DNA from: Zasmidium citrigriseum
Lineage: Eukaryota; Ascomycota; Dothideomycetes; Mycosphaerellales; Mycosphaerellaceae
Reading direction: 5' to 3'
NCBI GenBank assembly: GCA_002786025.1
Contig: NHNW01000014.1
Location: forward strand, 372,001 to 436,000
DNA length: 64,000 nucleotides
The notes under the pieces are model-generated. The model saw only the letters and a list, made by a program, of their open reading frames with translations. It was not told the DNA's origin and did not search any database. The first letter of the stretch is position 1. Every line of letters begins with the position of its first letter. Below are positions 1-11,628 of the stretch, one piece after another. Position numbers and translations under genes: made by a program.

Positions 1-573
1 TATTCACTACACCTATGGAGAAAGTGTTATAAAGCCACTTTTGACCGTGCAGCATAGCGCTCCATCCCAGCCAGCCACAGCCCCGGAGTCTCCGCCAGCA
101 AAACGCACCTACTGAGATATCCAATGCTGAATCGGAAAGAGGCGTTCTCGAAAAGCACGTGGCAAGCGAGTGCCCAAAGTCCCGACTGGCGTTCTGAAGC
201 CACTCTTTGAACTCTATCTTCCGGTACCTCTCGATTGTTCCCCGTGAACGTTCTTGAAGGCACCTAGCCGAGCGCGACGACGGACTTGCCCTGAACGTTG
301 CTGTCGCCATGCAGGTATCAGCTTTCATGGGCCTCGCTTGGCTTCTATAGAGCAAGCCCAGAGCAAGGACTTATCCGACTAGCATGCGGTCTGGTCCATT
401 GTGGCTACATGTTCATGCCTTTCGCAGGAGGAAAGCCTGCGAAGCGTCGTTGAGCCCGAATATACATAGAGCAATTGCTTGCCGGTATTGTCCTGCATCC
501 GTGAGTCCACTTTCATCGTTCCCCTTTTAGGCGTCCCCTCTCCTAAAACCCAAAGCCTCTGGGATCTTTCACC
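1..573. other. Left-edge non-coding stretch
   Basis: I see no supported gene here. The last ~60 bases before the first gene are pyrimidine-rich and fit a 5' leader for the membrane protein starting at 574. Confidence 0.5.
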
Positions 574-2705
574 ATGGACGACAAGAAAGAGTTCAAGGTC
601 ACTGAACGACCAATCCCGCTTTCGCCGGAACAGCACATGACTGCGGAGGAAAGAGAAGCTTTGGAAGATGCTGAAATGAAACTTGAGAGCGGTACTGGTG
701 CTGGTGCTCAAGCAAGCGACATCAACGACCCAAACTGGAGGCCTGGCTTCTGGAATCGCTTTCCCAACCTTGGCTTTGGGTCTCTGGTAGTGGTCATCGT
801 GTGTGCGATTGGCGCTGTCCTCAATCTTTCGCTGTCCAACGGCGTTTCTCAGAGCAAGTGGCCTGCTGCCATTGCTCCCAACGTCATCATCAGTATACTG
901 AACAGTGTGGCTAATCTCGCATTCGGAATTGCCATCAGTGAGTCTCCCATCCATCGTAACCGAGCATCAAGGTCACTGACATTTGCGTAGGCAATGGTAT
1001 TGCGATCGCCTGGTGGAGAAAGACACTACAGGGCTCTACCATTGAGCAGCTGAATCGTTCATGGCAGTTCAGCAGCAGCTTCAAGGATCTCCTGCTCAAT
1101 GTGAAATACTTCAACTTCATTGCCCTCGCGGCATTGACTGCCAAGCTGACGATCATCGACGGCACCCTGCTTCAGAAGGCCTTCAGCACCGAGATTCGAG
1201 CGGATCATCCAGTCCAATACAACTTGACCGGCTATGCAAACATGACCATCCCGATGACTGGTAGAGTCTCAGGCCGCGGAGCTGGGGCTGGTCTGCTTGC
1301 GAAGAATTTCAACGACGACTTGAAGATCTGGGCACAAGGAGGTGGCTTGCTGCCAAATACATACGCTGGATGCGATGGTCTTTGCTATCTCCATGTCCCT
1401 GGTGCAGGATTTGAATTCGACTGTAGTGAGCCTCAGCAGACGACTATCAACAACGGCCAGCAGACACAGGACGCATTGATTGCATACCAGAGCAACCCTG
1501 CATGCATGTCATCAAACGCGACGAGCAACCAAAATTGTACCGACCTAGAGGCGAAACTGGTGGCACCGCTCTTCCATGTCGAGTTCACGGCCAACTATGA
1601 CAATGGTGGATTTGCCGGCCAAACGAACTATTCTTACATCACCATGGATCTTCTGTATACCACAGCAAACGATGAAGGAGAGCAGGGCCAAGGGTCCTGC
1701 CCTGGAACGAGATACACCCAGACTTGCCGACTCCGCCCAGCCATTGTCAACTACCCGGTCATGATCGAGCAATTCAAGGACTCTCACTCCCTCACAAGCA
1801 TGTCGCTTGCTGTCGATCCAAAGGCTGCGGACAACTCCACTTTCCGTGACTTCAACACCACGCTCAAGCAACAGAATCACTTCGACATCATCGAATACAA
1901 CGACATTCATGAAACGCACAGCTCGATAACCGACGACACGAGGACTCGGCTTGGCGGTGTTGCCCAGGGGCTCAACATGTATCTCGGCGGCAACGCAAGC
2001 ATGTACTTTGGTGGAACGGCAGGCTTCTATCTCGATCAGTCCGGAAACGCACCAACATATCTCACCAACGATCTTGGCACCCAAGAAGGCAAGACACAGT
2101 CTTCTCAGTACTGCGGCTTCAAGTTCGTCAATCCTATGGTCCCGCAATACTTCAAGGACAACGCGGCCGCTGATCCGGCACACCACTACGATGTGCCAAG
2201 CGTTGTTGGAAAGATCAACCAGATCATGTTCGCCTTGGCTCTGGACATCAGCAACGAAGACGACGACAAAGATGTCATGGCTGGCAGCCTATCTCGCCCA
2301 GCGACTGTCTACAAGGACACTATCCACTACGTTACGAACAAGGCTTACATGTGGGGAGCCTTCGCCAGCACCTTGGCCTGCGTCCTGTTCTGCCTGCCTG
2401 TCTATTATGGATTCTGGCAACTCGGTCGCGAAGTCACTCTTGGACCTTTCGAAATCGCTGCCGCCTTCCGAGCCCCTAATCTGTACCATCCGACCAACCC
2501 GCCAGTCAAAGAGCTGATCAAGGAAGTTGGTGATCGTGAGGTAAAGTTTGGACAGATCATAACCGGTGGCGATGCGGGAAAGATTGCTGTTGCGGAGCCA
2601 CAACATGTCGCTCGCATCCATCCTTCGGCCAAAGTGAAGAGCTTCAGGATGTCGATGAGGCCGACGTCGTCGCTTCAGGATGGTAGTCGGGCGAACACTT
2701 CGTAA
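574..2705 (+). CDS. Fungal multi-pass membrane protein with large extracellular domain, function unknown
   Basis: Two exons (574-937, 991-2705) give 692 residues. The 53-nt intron has donor GTGAGT and acceptor GCGTAG, and splicing restores the reading SNGIAIAWWRKTLQGST. After a polar N terminus come three hydrophobic segments: one near residues 68-90, one spanning the splice junction, and one near 160-185. A long segment follows with many N-x-S/T sites and paired cysteines, so it is probably luminal or extracellular. A final membrane helix near residue 580 (FASTLACVLFCLPVYYGFW) precedes a short cytoplasmic tail. This layout is common among fungus-specific uncharacterised membrane proteins. 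I cannot assign a substrate or partner. The start ATG follows a CT-rich leader. Confidence 0.85.
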
Positions 2706-3719
2706 AGAGGGAGAGATTCTAGAGCTTCAATGATTAATGACTCTCGTATTAATGTCTTCAATCATCTAAGTCTTGATTCCCATGTTCAAACCACAGTACC
2801 TGCCGCATGGAGCGATATACCATATGATTGGTCACAGTCCCACTTTTATATCCATGCAAGCGAGTGAAACACAAAGGAGGAGGATGTCAGCCCCTTCAGC
2901 TCAACACTTTTCGCCGCAACACAACAGATCCCAAGCAGCAAATACTGGTCGCACAAAAGCTCATTCTCAACGCGAAAATAATACCAACACGTAAAGCACA
3001 AAGCTGAGCGCGACGAAGATGGATGTATCTTTCACATGCCCGGGGCGACGCCACATCCGCTCCGCCTATCTCTCCCCGTTGCCCGTTTGAGGTAAACCAG
3101 ACCGCACCTGGTAGAACCCTTATCAGTCCGCTCTATCCAGATGAAAGAAGCGAAGGAATGCCAAGTGGAGAAAGAAGTTCTGGCGAATGCAGGACAAAGA
3201 ACGTGGCACCAACGTGGGAAGCGCATTCCTCGAAACTCAGCAGCCGCTGCGCTTGCGTACAGCTCTTCTTGTTGGTGCAATGCAATCAATCTATCGCCAT
3301 CCGTTCCTCGTCCCGTATTATGCAGGCCAAGGCTCTGCTAACTACGCCTCCCCAAGCGAAGGAGCAAGGTCTTTTCGTTTGGCGGGCTTGTGGTTGTTTG
3401 GCGACAAGAGTGCCAAACGAGATTAAATGGTTGGTTGGACGGGTTGATATGCTGTGTAGCCCTTATCAGGCCAAGCTTTTGAGGATTGAAAGAAAGCGAG
3501 AGGCCACTGACCAGGCGGCCCTTTTGGTTGGAAGAGCGGGCATGGTTCCCAGGTTGGTCGCGCTTGCTGTGTCTGTCTTTGTTCCGCGGTCGGTTGCTAG
3601 GGTTGGCGCGAGCTTTGGAGATATGAGTCCGCGCCTTCCCTTGTGCCTGTTTGCGCGATCGGTCTTCTGATTCTTCTTCTTCTCTTCTTTCGTTTTCGTA
3701 AGGAGGGCCTGCGATCAAG
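2706..3719. other. Intergenic region upstream of ammonium permease
   Basis: Non-coding as far as I can see. It ends in a TTCTTCTTCTTCTC tract about 45 bases before the permease ATG, a typical fungal leader. Three HGATAR-type sites (3066, 3120, 3463) are present but are at chance frequency. Confidence 0.5.
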
Positions 3720-5282
3720 ATGTCGACTGCAGTGAGTGTTACATTCTGAGAAGACGTTAGAATATCAAACTCTAACTTCCTATTTCACAGCCTGAGTTCG
3801 ATCCTGCTGCCCCACGGGGTGGTGATCCTCTCGTCGAGGATGTCAACCTTCAGTACTCCGGCTTCGAGTATCACTACGTCTACCTGGCATTCTGCGCCTT
3901 CATCGTCTGGCTCATTATTCCCGGTATCGGCCTGCTTTATGGTGGTCTCGCGCGCCGCAAGTCTGCTCTAAGTTTGCTGTTCCAGAGTTTGATGGTTGCG
4001 GCTGTCACGACTTTTCAATGGATGTTCTGGGGCTACTCTCTCGCCTATTCCAGAACTGCGAATGCCTTCATCGGCGACCTCTCGAACTTCGGCTTGATGA
4101 AAGTCCGAGCTGCACCTTCGCCTGGTTCCGCCTACCTCCCTGAGATCGTCTTCTGTCTGTACCAGTTGCTCTTCTGCGCATGCACCGTACAGATTGTCAT
4201 CGGTGGCAGCTTCGAGCGTGGTCGCATCATTCCGTCCCTCATCTTCAGCTTCTGCTGGGCGACTATCGTCTACTGCCCAATCGCATGCTGGACCTGGAAT
4301 AGCAACGGCTGGCTGTACAACCTGCCATCTCTCGACTTCGCCGGAGGAGGCCCCGTCCACATTGCCTCTGGCTGGGCTGGATTGGCGTATGCATTCGTTC
4401 TGGGCAAGAGAAAGCACGCTGGAGAGAAGAGCCACGGCAAGCCTCACAACACCACGTTGGTCTTCCTTGGAACCGTGCTCATCTGGTTCGGATGGTTTGG
4501 TTTCAACGGTGGCTCTGCTCTCAATGCTTCTATTCGGTCGATGTACGCTGCATTCAACACTAATGTGGCTGCTTCGACCGGTGTTCTCGGATGGGTTCTG
4601 GTCGACTTCATCCGAACCAAGGGCAAGTTCAGTGTCGTCGGTGCCTGTGAGGGCGCTATTGCCGGCCTTGTTGGCATCACACCAGCTGCTGGTTACGTCT
4701 CCTTCTGGCTGGCCGCTCTCATCGGCTTCCTGACTGCAGTCGTCTGCTCAAGTCTCCAAGACATCAACGACTGGCTCCGCATCGATGAGGGCCTCGAAGT
4801 CTTCAAGCTGCACGGTATCGGAGGCATGATGGGCTCTTTCCTCACCGGTATCTTCGCAGACGAAACCATCTCTGCTCTTGACGGTAGCTCTCGCTACACC
4901 GGTGGCATCAACGGCAACGGCATTCAAGGTAGGCCGTGAACCCCAATCTCACCACACGTCGTCAAATGCTAAAAACATCACAGTCGGAAAGCAATTCGCC
5001 GAAATCACCGCCATCGGCGCCTACAGTTTCGTCGTCAGCTGCATCCTGCTCCTTATCCTCAAATACATCCCCGGCATGCACCTGCGCGTGAGCGAGGAAG
5101 CCGAGATGCGCGGCCTGGATCTCGACCAGTTCTTCGACGAGCAGATTGGAGAGTCTTGGGAGCTGTTTGACGTCCACGAGGGTCGTCATAACATTACTCA
5201 TGGCGTTCCTCAGGACTCTTTGCCTGTTAGCAGCGCCGTGACGCAGGAGCGTGAAGCGCCGAAGGCTGAGAAGCAGGTTTGA
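3720..5282 (+). CDS. mep2: Mep2-type ammonium permease (Amt/Mep/Rh family)
   Basis: Three exons (3720-3731, 3791-4928, 4984-5282) encode 482 residues, normal for fungal Mep proteins. The first exon carries only MSTA. The family signature is present as LDFAGGGPVHIASGWAGLAY. Both pore histidines are visible: His in GGPVH and His in FKLHGIGG. In yeast Mep1/Mep3 the first of these is Glu, while in the sensor-transporter Mep2 it is His, so the residue pattern is Mep2-like (established knowledge). Eleven membrane helices are expected. The cytoplasmic tail from LRVSEEAEM onward is acidic and lacks the longer kinase-regulated tail of yeast Mep2. It should import ammonium at the plasma membrane; a role in nitrogen sensing is inference. 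The second intron uses the weaker donor GTAGGC. Confidence 0.95.
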
Positions 5283-6096
5283 GTCTGTGAAGGACGGGAC
5301 CTGTGGTGTTCGATTTGTTGTTGCTTTTAGCTCAGCTTAGATGTGTTAATTCTTGGAAGGTGTTCATTCCTCTTAGAATGGTGTTCGAATGTCTGCTTGT
5401 TCTTGACATGTGATTGCTCCTTGTCGGGTGTCTGCAACCTCTCCTGAAACCCCTTTCCTAGCCCTTACACTTGGTGCTGCTCATAACTTCGGCTTCGACC
5501 ATATCCACCTCTGAGCTCTACCCGCTATTGGAGCCAAATGGACGAGAGTCACGGCGTTGTTTTCTGCTGTTTCGGAGAGGTGGACTTTGGGCAGCTGCCA
5601 GACCTTTACCTGCATCAGTTGTAGACTCGCCCAGGGATATGACTTGCTTTACAGGTATGCCGGTGAATGAAGTGTATAGTTTTCGGTCTTGAGCGATCAA
5701 CAGCTTCTGATGTCTCCGGTCCGGGCTGTGGGCGACTCTATGGTCGTTTGGCTGGTCAAGGCGACGTGGTGGTCTGCGATCGGTGGGCATCGTTTCGACT
5801 TGGTACTGTCGTGCGTAGGGGAAGGTGTGTTGCGGGTGACATGTCGGGCTTCTGAGCGTTGGAGCAACCGCAGGAGAAACACCTTGCGTGTTTGTTGTAG
5901 TACATTCTGTTGTTACACCCGCTGCAGCTACCCATTCTACTGCTCGATTGATATCATATCACAGGGTATCCAGAAACGCCATCGTGTCTAATCCTCACGG
6001 CTCGCCGGCCGAGAACGCAGCTCATGTCCCGTGAACCTCATGAAGCACTCCTTCTCAATGCAATGTCTCCGCCTCAACGCCTGACCGAAACAGCTT
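5283..6096. other. Convergent 3' intergenic region
   Basis: Lies between the permease stop and the TAF10 stop on the opposite strand. It must hold both 3' UTRs. No supported gene is seen. Confidence 0.5.
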
Positions 6097-6909
6097 TTAC
6101 CGATAGAACTCTCCCCGCTTGACGTTGACTCCGTATTCGCCCACCGCCATGCCCAGATCTTCCATAGTAAGGACAGTTCTGCCTTGACCACCACCAGCGC
6201 CACCACCACCATAACCCGCCCGCGGTCCACCCAGCGGAGCCGCCTTCTGGTCCTTCTTGCCCTTTCCACCACCTTCACCCTCTCCACCTCCCATGTTCGT
6301 GCCAAACCCAGCCGCTCCTCCCAGACCCGTCATAGGATTGTTCGATGTAGTGTTCGTGCTACGAATTCTGCTATATTGATACGCATCCGCGGCGATGTCT
6401 GCGACGAACTTCTGCGTTGCGAGAGCTAAGAGTCGGGCCAGCCGTCTGTCAGTCTCGGGAGGCGGAGGGAGGCCAGCTAGTGTGAGGTAGTAGTCGGTGA
6501 CGGCGTCAGGGATCAGTGGCGCGTAGTCGTCCATCTTGCCCATGAACTCGCGGAGCGAGGTGTCTTTCTTGATTGGTATCCGCTGCTCGATGACGGCGGG
6601 GATGTTGCTCAGGCCGTTGGTCTCGGCATTGGGTGCTGCTGCGGGCGCTGGGGCGGTGGCGGATTGGTCGTTGCTGGTGTCCATGGTGTTGGCGACGGTG
6701 TCTCCGGAGGAAGGTGGATTGGGGGGATTGATCTCGGCGTCGAGGTCGCGCTCCTGCTGCTTGTCGAGGCCGGTGTCGTCGGGCGGTGCGGACTGCTGAT
6801 CTGCGGACTGCTGCGTACTGGTGTTCGGCAGTGTGCTGGCGGAGGTGGTGGCAGAATCGGTGTTGTTGGGGAGTGAGTTGGGTGCGGTGGTGGAAGTGTT
6901 GTCGGCCAT
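6097..6909 (-). CDS. taf10: TAF10, TFIID and SAGA histone-fold subunit
   Basis: A single exon of 270 residues. TAF10 is a histone-fold protein shared by the general transcription factor TFIID and the SAGA coactivator. The conserved core starts near residue 130 with [19 protein letters not shown] and continues through [17 protein letters not shown] and [20 protein letters not shown], matching the family's helices. A glycine-rich spacer of ~50 residues ([13 protein letters not shown], then [10 protein letters not shown]) interrupts the fold before the last helix [19 protein letters not shown]; such inserts are common in fungal TAF10. The first ~125 residues are Ser/Thr/Asn/Gln/Pro-rich and probably disordered. 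The start is the first ATG of the open frame. Confidence 0.93.
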   Translation of the reverse strand: MADNTSTTAPNSLPNNTDSATTSASTLPNTSTQQSADQQSAPPDDTGLDKQQERDLDAEINPPNPPSSGDTVANTMDTSNDQSATAPAPAAAPNAETNGLSNIPAVIEQRIPIKKDTSLREFMGKMDDYAPLIPDAVTDYYLTLAGLPPPPETDRRLARLLALATQKFVADIAADAYQYSRIRSTNTTSNNPMTGLGGAAGFGTNMGGGEGEGGGKGKKDQKAAPLGGPRAGYGGGGAGGGQGRTVLTMEDLGMAVGEYGVNVKRGEFYR

Positions 6910-9174
6910 TCTGGCGACTGAGGCGAGCCTGAGGCTCGTGATTCAGCACGTGATTGCGCTGGGTTCAATTCACTCAGCTCGAAGTCGAAGGGCGCATGTG
7001 ACGGACAGACTGAGGGGCGGACTGGTGCGTTGTCGTCGTCGAGGTTGCTTGGAGCACGTGAAAGGCGATGCATGAAGGAGCACAGCGCGCAGGGGCCAAG
7101 CGACGCTTGATTGGTCGGAAGCAGCTCCGATTCCAGGATCCACGCCGTGACGATGCGCATGGCTTTTGCTATCGATATCGATGCTCGTCTCTCAAAGACA
7201 ACAACACCACGTTAAGAACATTCTCGAGTCTCGATACTACCAGCAAACACGCAAGATCGGCCATCTGCGCCTGCCATTCACGACTGCTGTCCATCGCGGT
7301 GGTCTTCGTTACTGCGATTTGGAAGCTGCGACACCTGGACGCGTTCACCGTGCAAGCGTGACGGCCGGCAGTCCATATAGCAAGCATTCAGCATCACACC
7401 AGCCCAGATATTCGGTCACTGGTGCTCTATGGTCGTATTGACTGGCGCTGGTAATCGACTCGAAGATCTTGGCTGAACGACAGCGCTGGGGAGCTACAAC
7501 TTCGGTACATCAACATGAGATAGTTCTCTCGGACTCAACTAAGCACGCAGCACCCAAGGGCTCCTATGAACTCCAAATGTGGGCTGACGACCACGTTGAA
7601 TGACCTCGTGACAGGCTGTTCAGCATGGAATGCGCGACCTGGTCGAGCCCGATCACATCGAGGACTCGCGTTCACGAATGAGGACTCCACGCAAAATGCA
7701 CCTCAAGAACAAGATACGTCTCGCAGCACGCTACCTTTTCGTGCTTCTGACATGATGGAGGACTGCGAGACCGCCTGCTTTCCCGATGTCGCTACTTGAG
7801 CATGACCTATTTCGCGGCGACTTCCCTGCTATGGTCACCGAGCAGTGCGTCTCAATCCTTCATTTTCTGGCCCTAACCTCACCGTTGACCGCATTCGTCT
7901 ACGCAAACGGTCCAGCCCTTATACGCGGTAAGTGCTCACTCGCTGTTGCAGGAGATGAGGAATCCATGCTGGTGCGATCGCAAGACCAAATCCTCGGTTT
8001 CAGCCAAACGAACGGGGGCGTATGTATGACAGTCAGTCGTTGCACGACTTTGGGAAGCACTGCGAGCTCGGAGCCGAATTTCGTGGAATGCTCGCGGGTC
8101 TCACCACCGCAGTCACTATTCGAATGTCTTAGAAGGTATTTTCCAAGTTGAAGTTCACGATAACTAATCGTCAGTGTAGCAGCGGGAATCAAGACATCGC
8201 AGTCTCGTCAAATCGGGCAAAGATAGCCTATGATTGCTCGAGCGCATCTAGGAGGAAGAGGTCTTCACATCTGTGAACACGCTGATATTGCAACTTGTCC
8301 ATTTCGGAAACCCTGATTGTTGAGGGCGAGGGGAGCTGGCTATAAATCCTTCAGCCCTATTCGAAGCGACTGGGCATCCTCCTCGGAGCCTTTCTCATCG
8401 CGGGAACAGCTCGGCGAAGCGCCTGCTGCTCACATGAAGCCACCACCAAGCGAGACTGACCAATCTCGCGCGAACGACCCGTCAGCGCCGTGCTGTCCTA
8501 CTACACCGTCGTACTCGCAAATACCAGTGGGCTTCGGACTTCGAGGACCCTTTTTGCTATGGAATGTGTCTGAGCCCTTGACTTTGCTCGCAGATCAGAC
8601 ATAGTCAGCCGTACCCGCCGACCCGCCCAGCGTGATCATCAGCCTCCAAGGTGGGACTATTCGCTGTCAACCCACCCTCGCAGACTTGGTGCCACCATGC
8701 TCGACACCGGCGGAGCGAAAAGCGGACCGTCCTGCTTCGAGAATGCGCAGCGAGACTTCGCAGTCACAAGGTTACGTGATGATTTGGACATCTTTACGCT
8801 CTTCGGTGCCGAACACCATCCTTCTGCGATGCCGCAGAGGGATGTCATTGGATTATGCGAGGGCTTTGACAGCGATGAGCAGTCTTGGTCCAATGCCCGA
8901 CCAATGCGGGCGGGAACCCTCTGGTCTAGGCGAGCGGCAGGATTCCTTCCGTGCGAGTTAGCGACTGCTCCAATAGGGCTGGCCTGCGACTCGATTTCCC
9001 AAGCAGGACAATGTACACCGTGATGCATCCGTCGAATTTTGCCCTGGGAGGAGTTAAAGCGTACTCCGAAGGTAAGCTATGTGAAGGAGCCCTCCTGAGC
9101 GGAGGGCTTCCCAGGCAACTTTTGTTGCCTCAGTCTTCAACGCTTCATTCTACATCAACTCTGTCAAATGAATG
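6910..9174. other. 2.3-kb gene-free stretch
   Basis: Contains the TAF10 promoter. Open frames exist on both strands but none shows family motifs, intron support or convincing composition. A perfect 8-bp stem with a 5-nt loop lies at 9088-9108, about 65 bases before the first micro-gene, and may fall in its leader. Confidence 0.4.
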
Positions 9175-9650
9175 ATGGCACAAGACGCGAAAAGCAACGC
9201 CAGTAACGGCGCCAAGGGGGTGAACGGCACGCAGAATCATGGCGGAAGGTAAGGAATGCGACGACTGTACCTCCTGAGAGTCCTCTCCCGACCACACCAC
9301 TAACACGTTCAAGTCACCAAGGATCTACCGCAACACTACTTGGCATGCAACAAACACAAGATGGCCAAGGCTACCGAACGCTGGAAGAATACACAGCGTC
9401 ACTCGCGTTGCTCGAAGAACAGAATCGACAGCGGCGGTATTTGGCTAGAGACGATCGACATAGACAGCAGCAGACGAATGGGTCATCGAATACCTCACCT
9501 GTATCTCCCATGTCGGCGTCGAGCAATGGTCACGGCCAGTGGATGGGCTCGAGCAATGGCCACCAATCGCAAGACGCCATCCAGCAGTACCAGCGAATGC
9601 TGCTCGAGGAGCAACGGCGGCGAAACGAGGAACTTGGTGGACGCTCATAG
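9175..9650 (+). CDS. Small Gln/Ser/Asn-rich helical protein, micro-gene cluster member A
   Basis: Two exons (9175-9248, 9314-9650) encode 136 residues. The 65-nt intron has donor GTAAGG and a phase-2 junction. The N terminus (MAQDAKSNASNGAKG) and the middle are low complexity. Two charged helical stretches stand out: YTASLALLEEQNRQRRYLAR near residues 52-71 and YQRMLLEEQRRRNEE near the C terminus. The first matches the core of the two genes immediately downstream (LLEQRNKKRLLMARQ). Unlike them it has no intron inside that core and ends in GGRS rather than SKL. No catalytic motif is visible and no function can be assigned. Comparable short motifs recur in ascomycete hypothetical proteins (recollection, not checked). 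Confidence 0.6.
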
Positions 9651-10194
9651 GTCCGGAGTCAATGCGAAACGAATGAACGAATGAGTTACGACCTGGCATC
9701 GATACCATTAGCATCGCCGGCATTAGGGGTTTTGATCACTCATCCCTGTACGAGCGACAGGCATTGTGGTGGAACTTAGGGAACTAGCGAGCATGCAAAC
9801 GAGCAAACTTCTTTTGTCGTCCAGGTGACGGTACACGAGTTTAAGAGAGAAACGGTACAGTGATGGTTCTTTTGTGTTACCGTTGTATGGTGATCTTACT
9901 ACCGAGAAGCAGGTTGTGAAGAACCACATGCGCGACTGTGGACCTTCGGAGCACAAGACACGAGCATGCCAAGCAGAAAAGTCACAGAGCGCGTCGCAGG
10001 AGGATCTTCCAAGGTCACGCTGCATTCTTTCCAGCCCGAAGAGATGACGGACGACCTTCTTGTTACCGTTGCCGCCTTAACACGACCGGTCTAGCAGCAC
10101 ACATTGCCATCTACAACGTGACGGCAGACCGATTCGACCCCCAAGAATCCAACAAGCTGGCCTACCTCCCACCAGCATCTCACTGTCTCCAAGC
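9651..10194. other. Spacer between micro-genes A and B
   Basis: Probable 3' UTR of gene A and promoter/leader of gene B. No other supported gene is seen. Confidence 0.4.
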
Positions 10195-10514
10195 ATGACA
10201 TTGTGAGCACATTATATTCGACATCTATTCAACCGCTCATCCTCTTCGCAGACCCGCGCGCCCTCCTCTCTCCTACACGCAGTCAATTCGTGAAGCACAA
10301 AAGTCGAATGAGGCACTGCAGAAGTATCAGATGGAGCTCATGCTACTGGAGCAGCGGAATAAGAAGAGGCTTTTGATGGTATGGCAAATCTGGGATAGTC
10401 AGCGCTCCAGCTGATGGTGCTTCGGTCCAGGCAAGACAAGAGGAGCCTGCGACTCCTGGGCCTGTGCAGGGGAAAGCGGCCAGCGAGAAGGCGGTGAAGG
10501 GATCGAAGTTGTAA
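10195..10514 (+). CDS. 72-residue basic helical microprotein ending in SKL, cluster member B
   Basis: Three exons: 10195-10202 (only ATGACATT), 10252-10378 and 10431-10514. Introns are 49 and 52 nt, with junctions at phase 2 and phase 0. The product is 72 residues. The core is LQKYQMELMLLEQRNKKRLL, followed directly by MARQEE; intron 2 falls exactly between LLM and AR. A Pro/Ala/Lys-rich tail follows and the last three residues are SKL, the canonical peroxisomal targeting signal 1. The model is supported because the next gene has the same exon design, intron phases and C-terminal tripeptide. Targeting to peroxisomes is inference, and the helix could bind a partner or nucleic acid. Function unknown. 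Confidence 0.65.
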
Positions 10515-10797
10515 CTCCCACGACAGTCAATGAGCTGGTGAAAATTCGTCCAGCCATTCGGCGGGAAAAACAGGGATCAAAATCTGCGACTGATCACATC
10601 TGCACATCATGTGTCACAGGCGGTTACACCAGGCGTCGCTCCTTGCTCGACTACCTCATGGAGCATTCTCAAGCCAGCCACCGGGCATCGCATTGGATTC
10701 AACTCTTCAGCGCCCTACATCGCCTTCTCCCTTCTCTGCAACATCTGATCCCTCACTACAAGCGCTTGAATCACCACACATCTCAATCCATCTCAGA

Positions 10798-11102
10798 ATG
10801 ACGGGGTGAGTCTCCATAATCCCTAAAATCACCCAGCTACTGACGACGCAGACCTACCGACGACCCCAACTTTAACACCAAGAAATTCGAGACCGTGATG
10901 CCTCCAGGACGACGTCTGTCTTCTTGGACAGACTTGCAGCTCCAGATGTGGGAGTCGTATCAGAAGAAGAAACTTTTGATGGTATGACACCTTTTTCGCG
11001 ATCATCGGGGTTTGGACTGATCCGGTACAGGCGTACCAAAAACAGGAAGCGATGGCGCGTGTGGTTGTGCCTCCCAAACCAGCGCAAAACTCCAAGTTGT
11101 GA
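10798..11102 (+). CDS. 69-residue basic helical microprotein ending in SKL, cluster member C
   Basis: Three exons: 10798-10805 (ATGACGGG, again 8 nt), 10852-10981 and 11031-11102. Introns are 46 and 49 nt. The product is 69 residues. The core LQLQMWESYQKKKLLM is followed by AYQKQEAMA, with intron 2 between LLM and AY, exactly as in the upstream paralogue. It ends in PAQNSKL, again a type-1 peroxisomal signal. The N-terminal ~30 residues (TGPTDDPNFNTKKFE) are unrelated to gene B, so only gene architecture, core and C terminus are conserved. The leader CATCTCAATCCATCTCAGA before the ATG is typical for fungi. Function unknown; tandem duplication followed by fast divergence is inferred. Confidence 0.65.
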
Positions 11103-11628
11103 TCATTCAAAGATTCTTCGGGGCGGCCGGGGCGTCTTCAAACCCCTTCGCGAGCCGTGTGGTATTCACATTTGGCTCTTGCGGTACTTCGGAAATCTTG
11201 ATGCTGTTGTCACGGCTGGAGGGATTCTGGTGGGCACTTAATATCGACATAGGGCTTCTTCCCTGTGGAGGATTTTGGGGGCGGCAGGGTCTTGTGGCAT
11301 TCATTGGGGGCTAGGTAGCAAAGTCAATGGCAGGAAGGATTCGGTGGATGCAGCAATATCAATGGAGTTCTTGACTCTTGGAAACATGATAACTTTCGTG
11401 GAATGACTAACGACGATCATGTTCTGTCATGCTTTTGTGAAAGACTAAGCGAGTACACCATGTTTCCCTCTCCCAGCGCCGACGCTTTCATGAATGTGGA
11501 CATGCCGAATGTTGAGCAAATGTGGAAGAATGTAACACTAACAATGGAGGACACGAACAGCCAGTGTGCGCCGTTTCCTGTTTCGGAGCAACTCGTGCGC
11601 CCACTGCCAGACCAGACTCCGAGCTGCA
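11103..11628. other. Convergent 3' intergenic region
   Basis: Between the stop of micro-gene C and the MRE11 stop on the other strand. No supported gene seen. Confidence 0.45.

Noticed and set aside
3066..3468. Three HGATAR (GATA-factor) sites before the ammonium permease
   Set aside because: Nitrogen control is expected for this gene class, but about three such sites per kilobase arise by chance on two strands, so they are not evidence.
9088..9108. Perfect 8-bp inverted repeat with a 5-nt loop before micro-gene A
   Set aside because: A single short hairpin is expected by chance in 64 kb. No U-tract or second copy supports a terminator or regulatory role.
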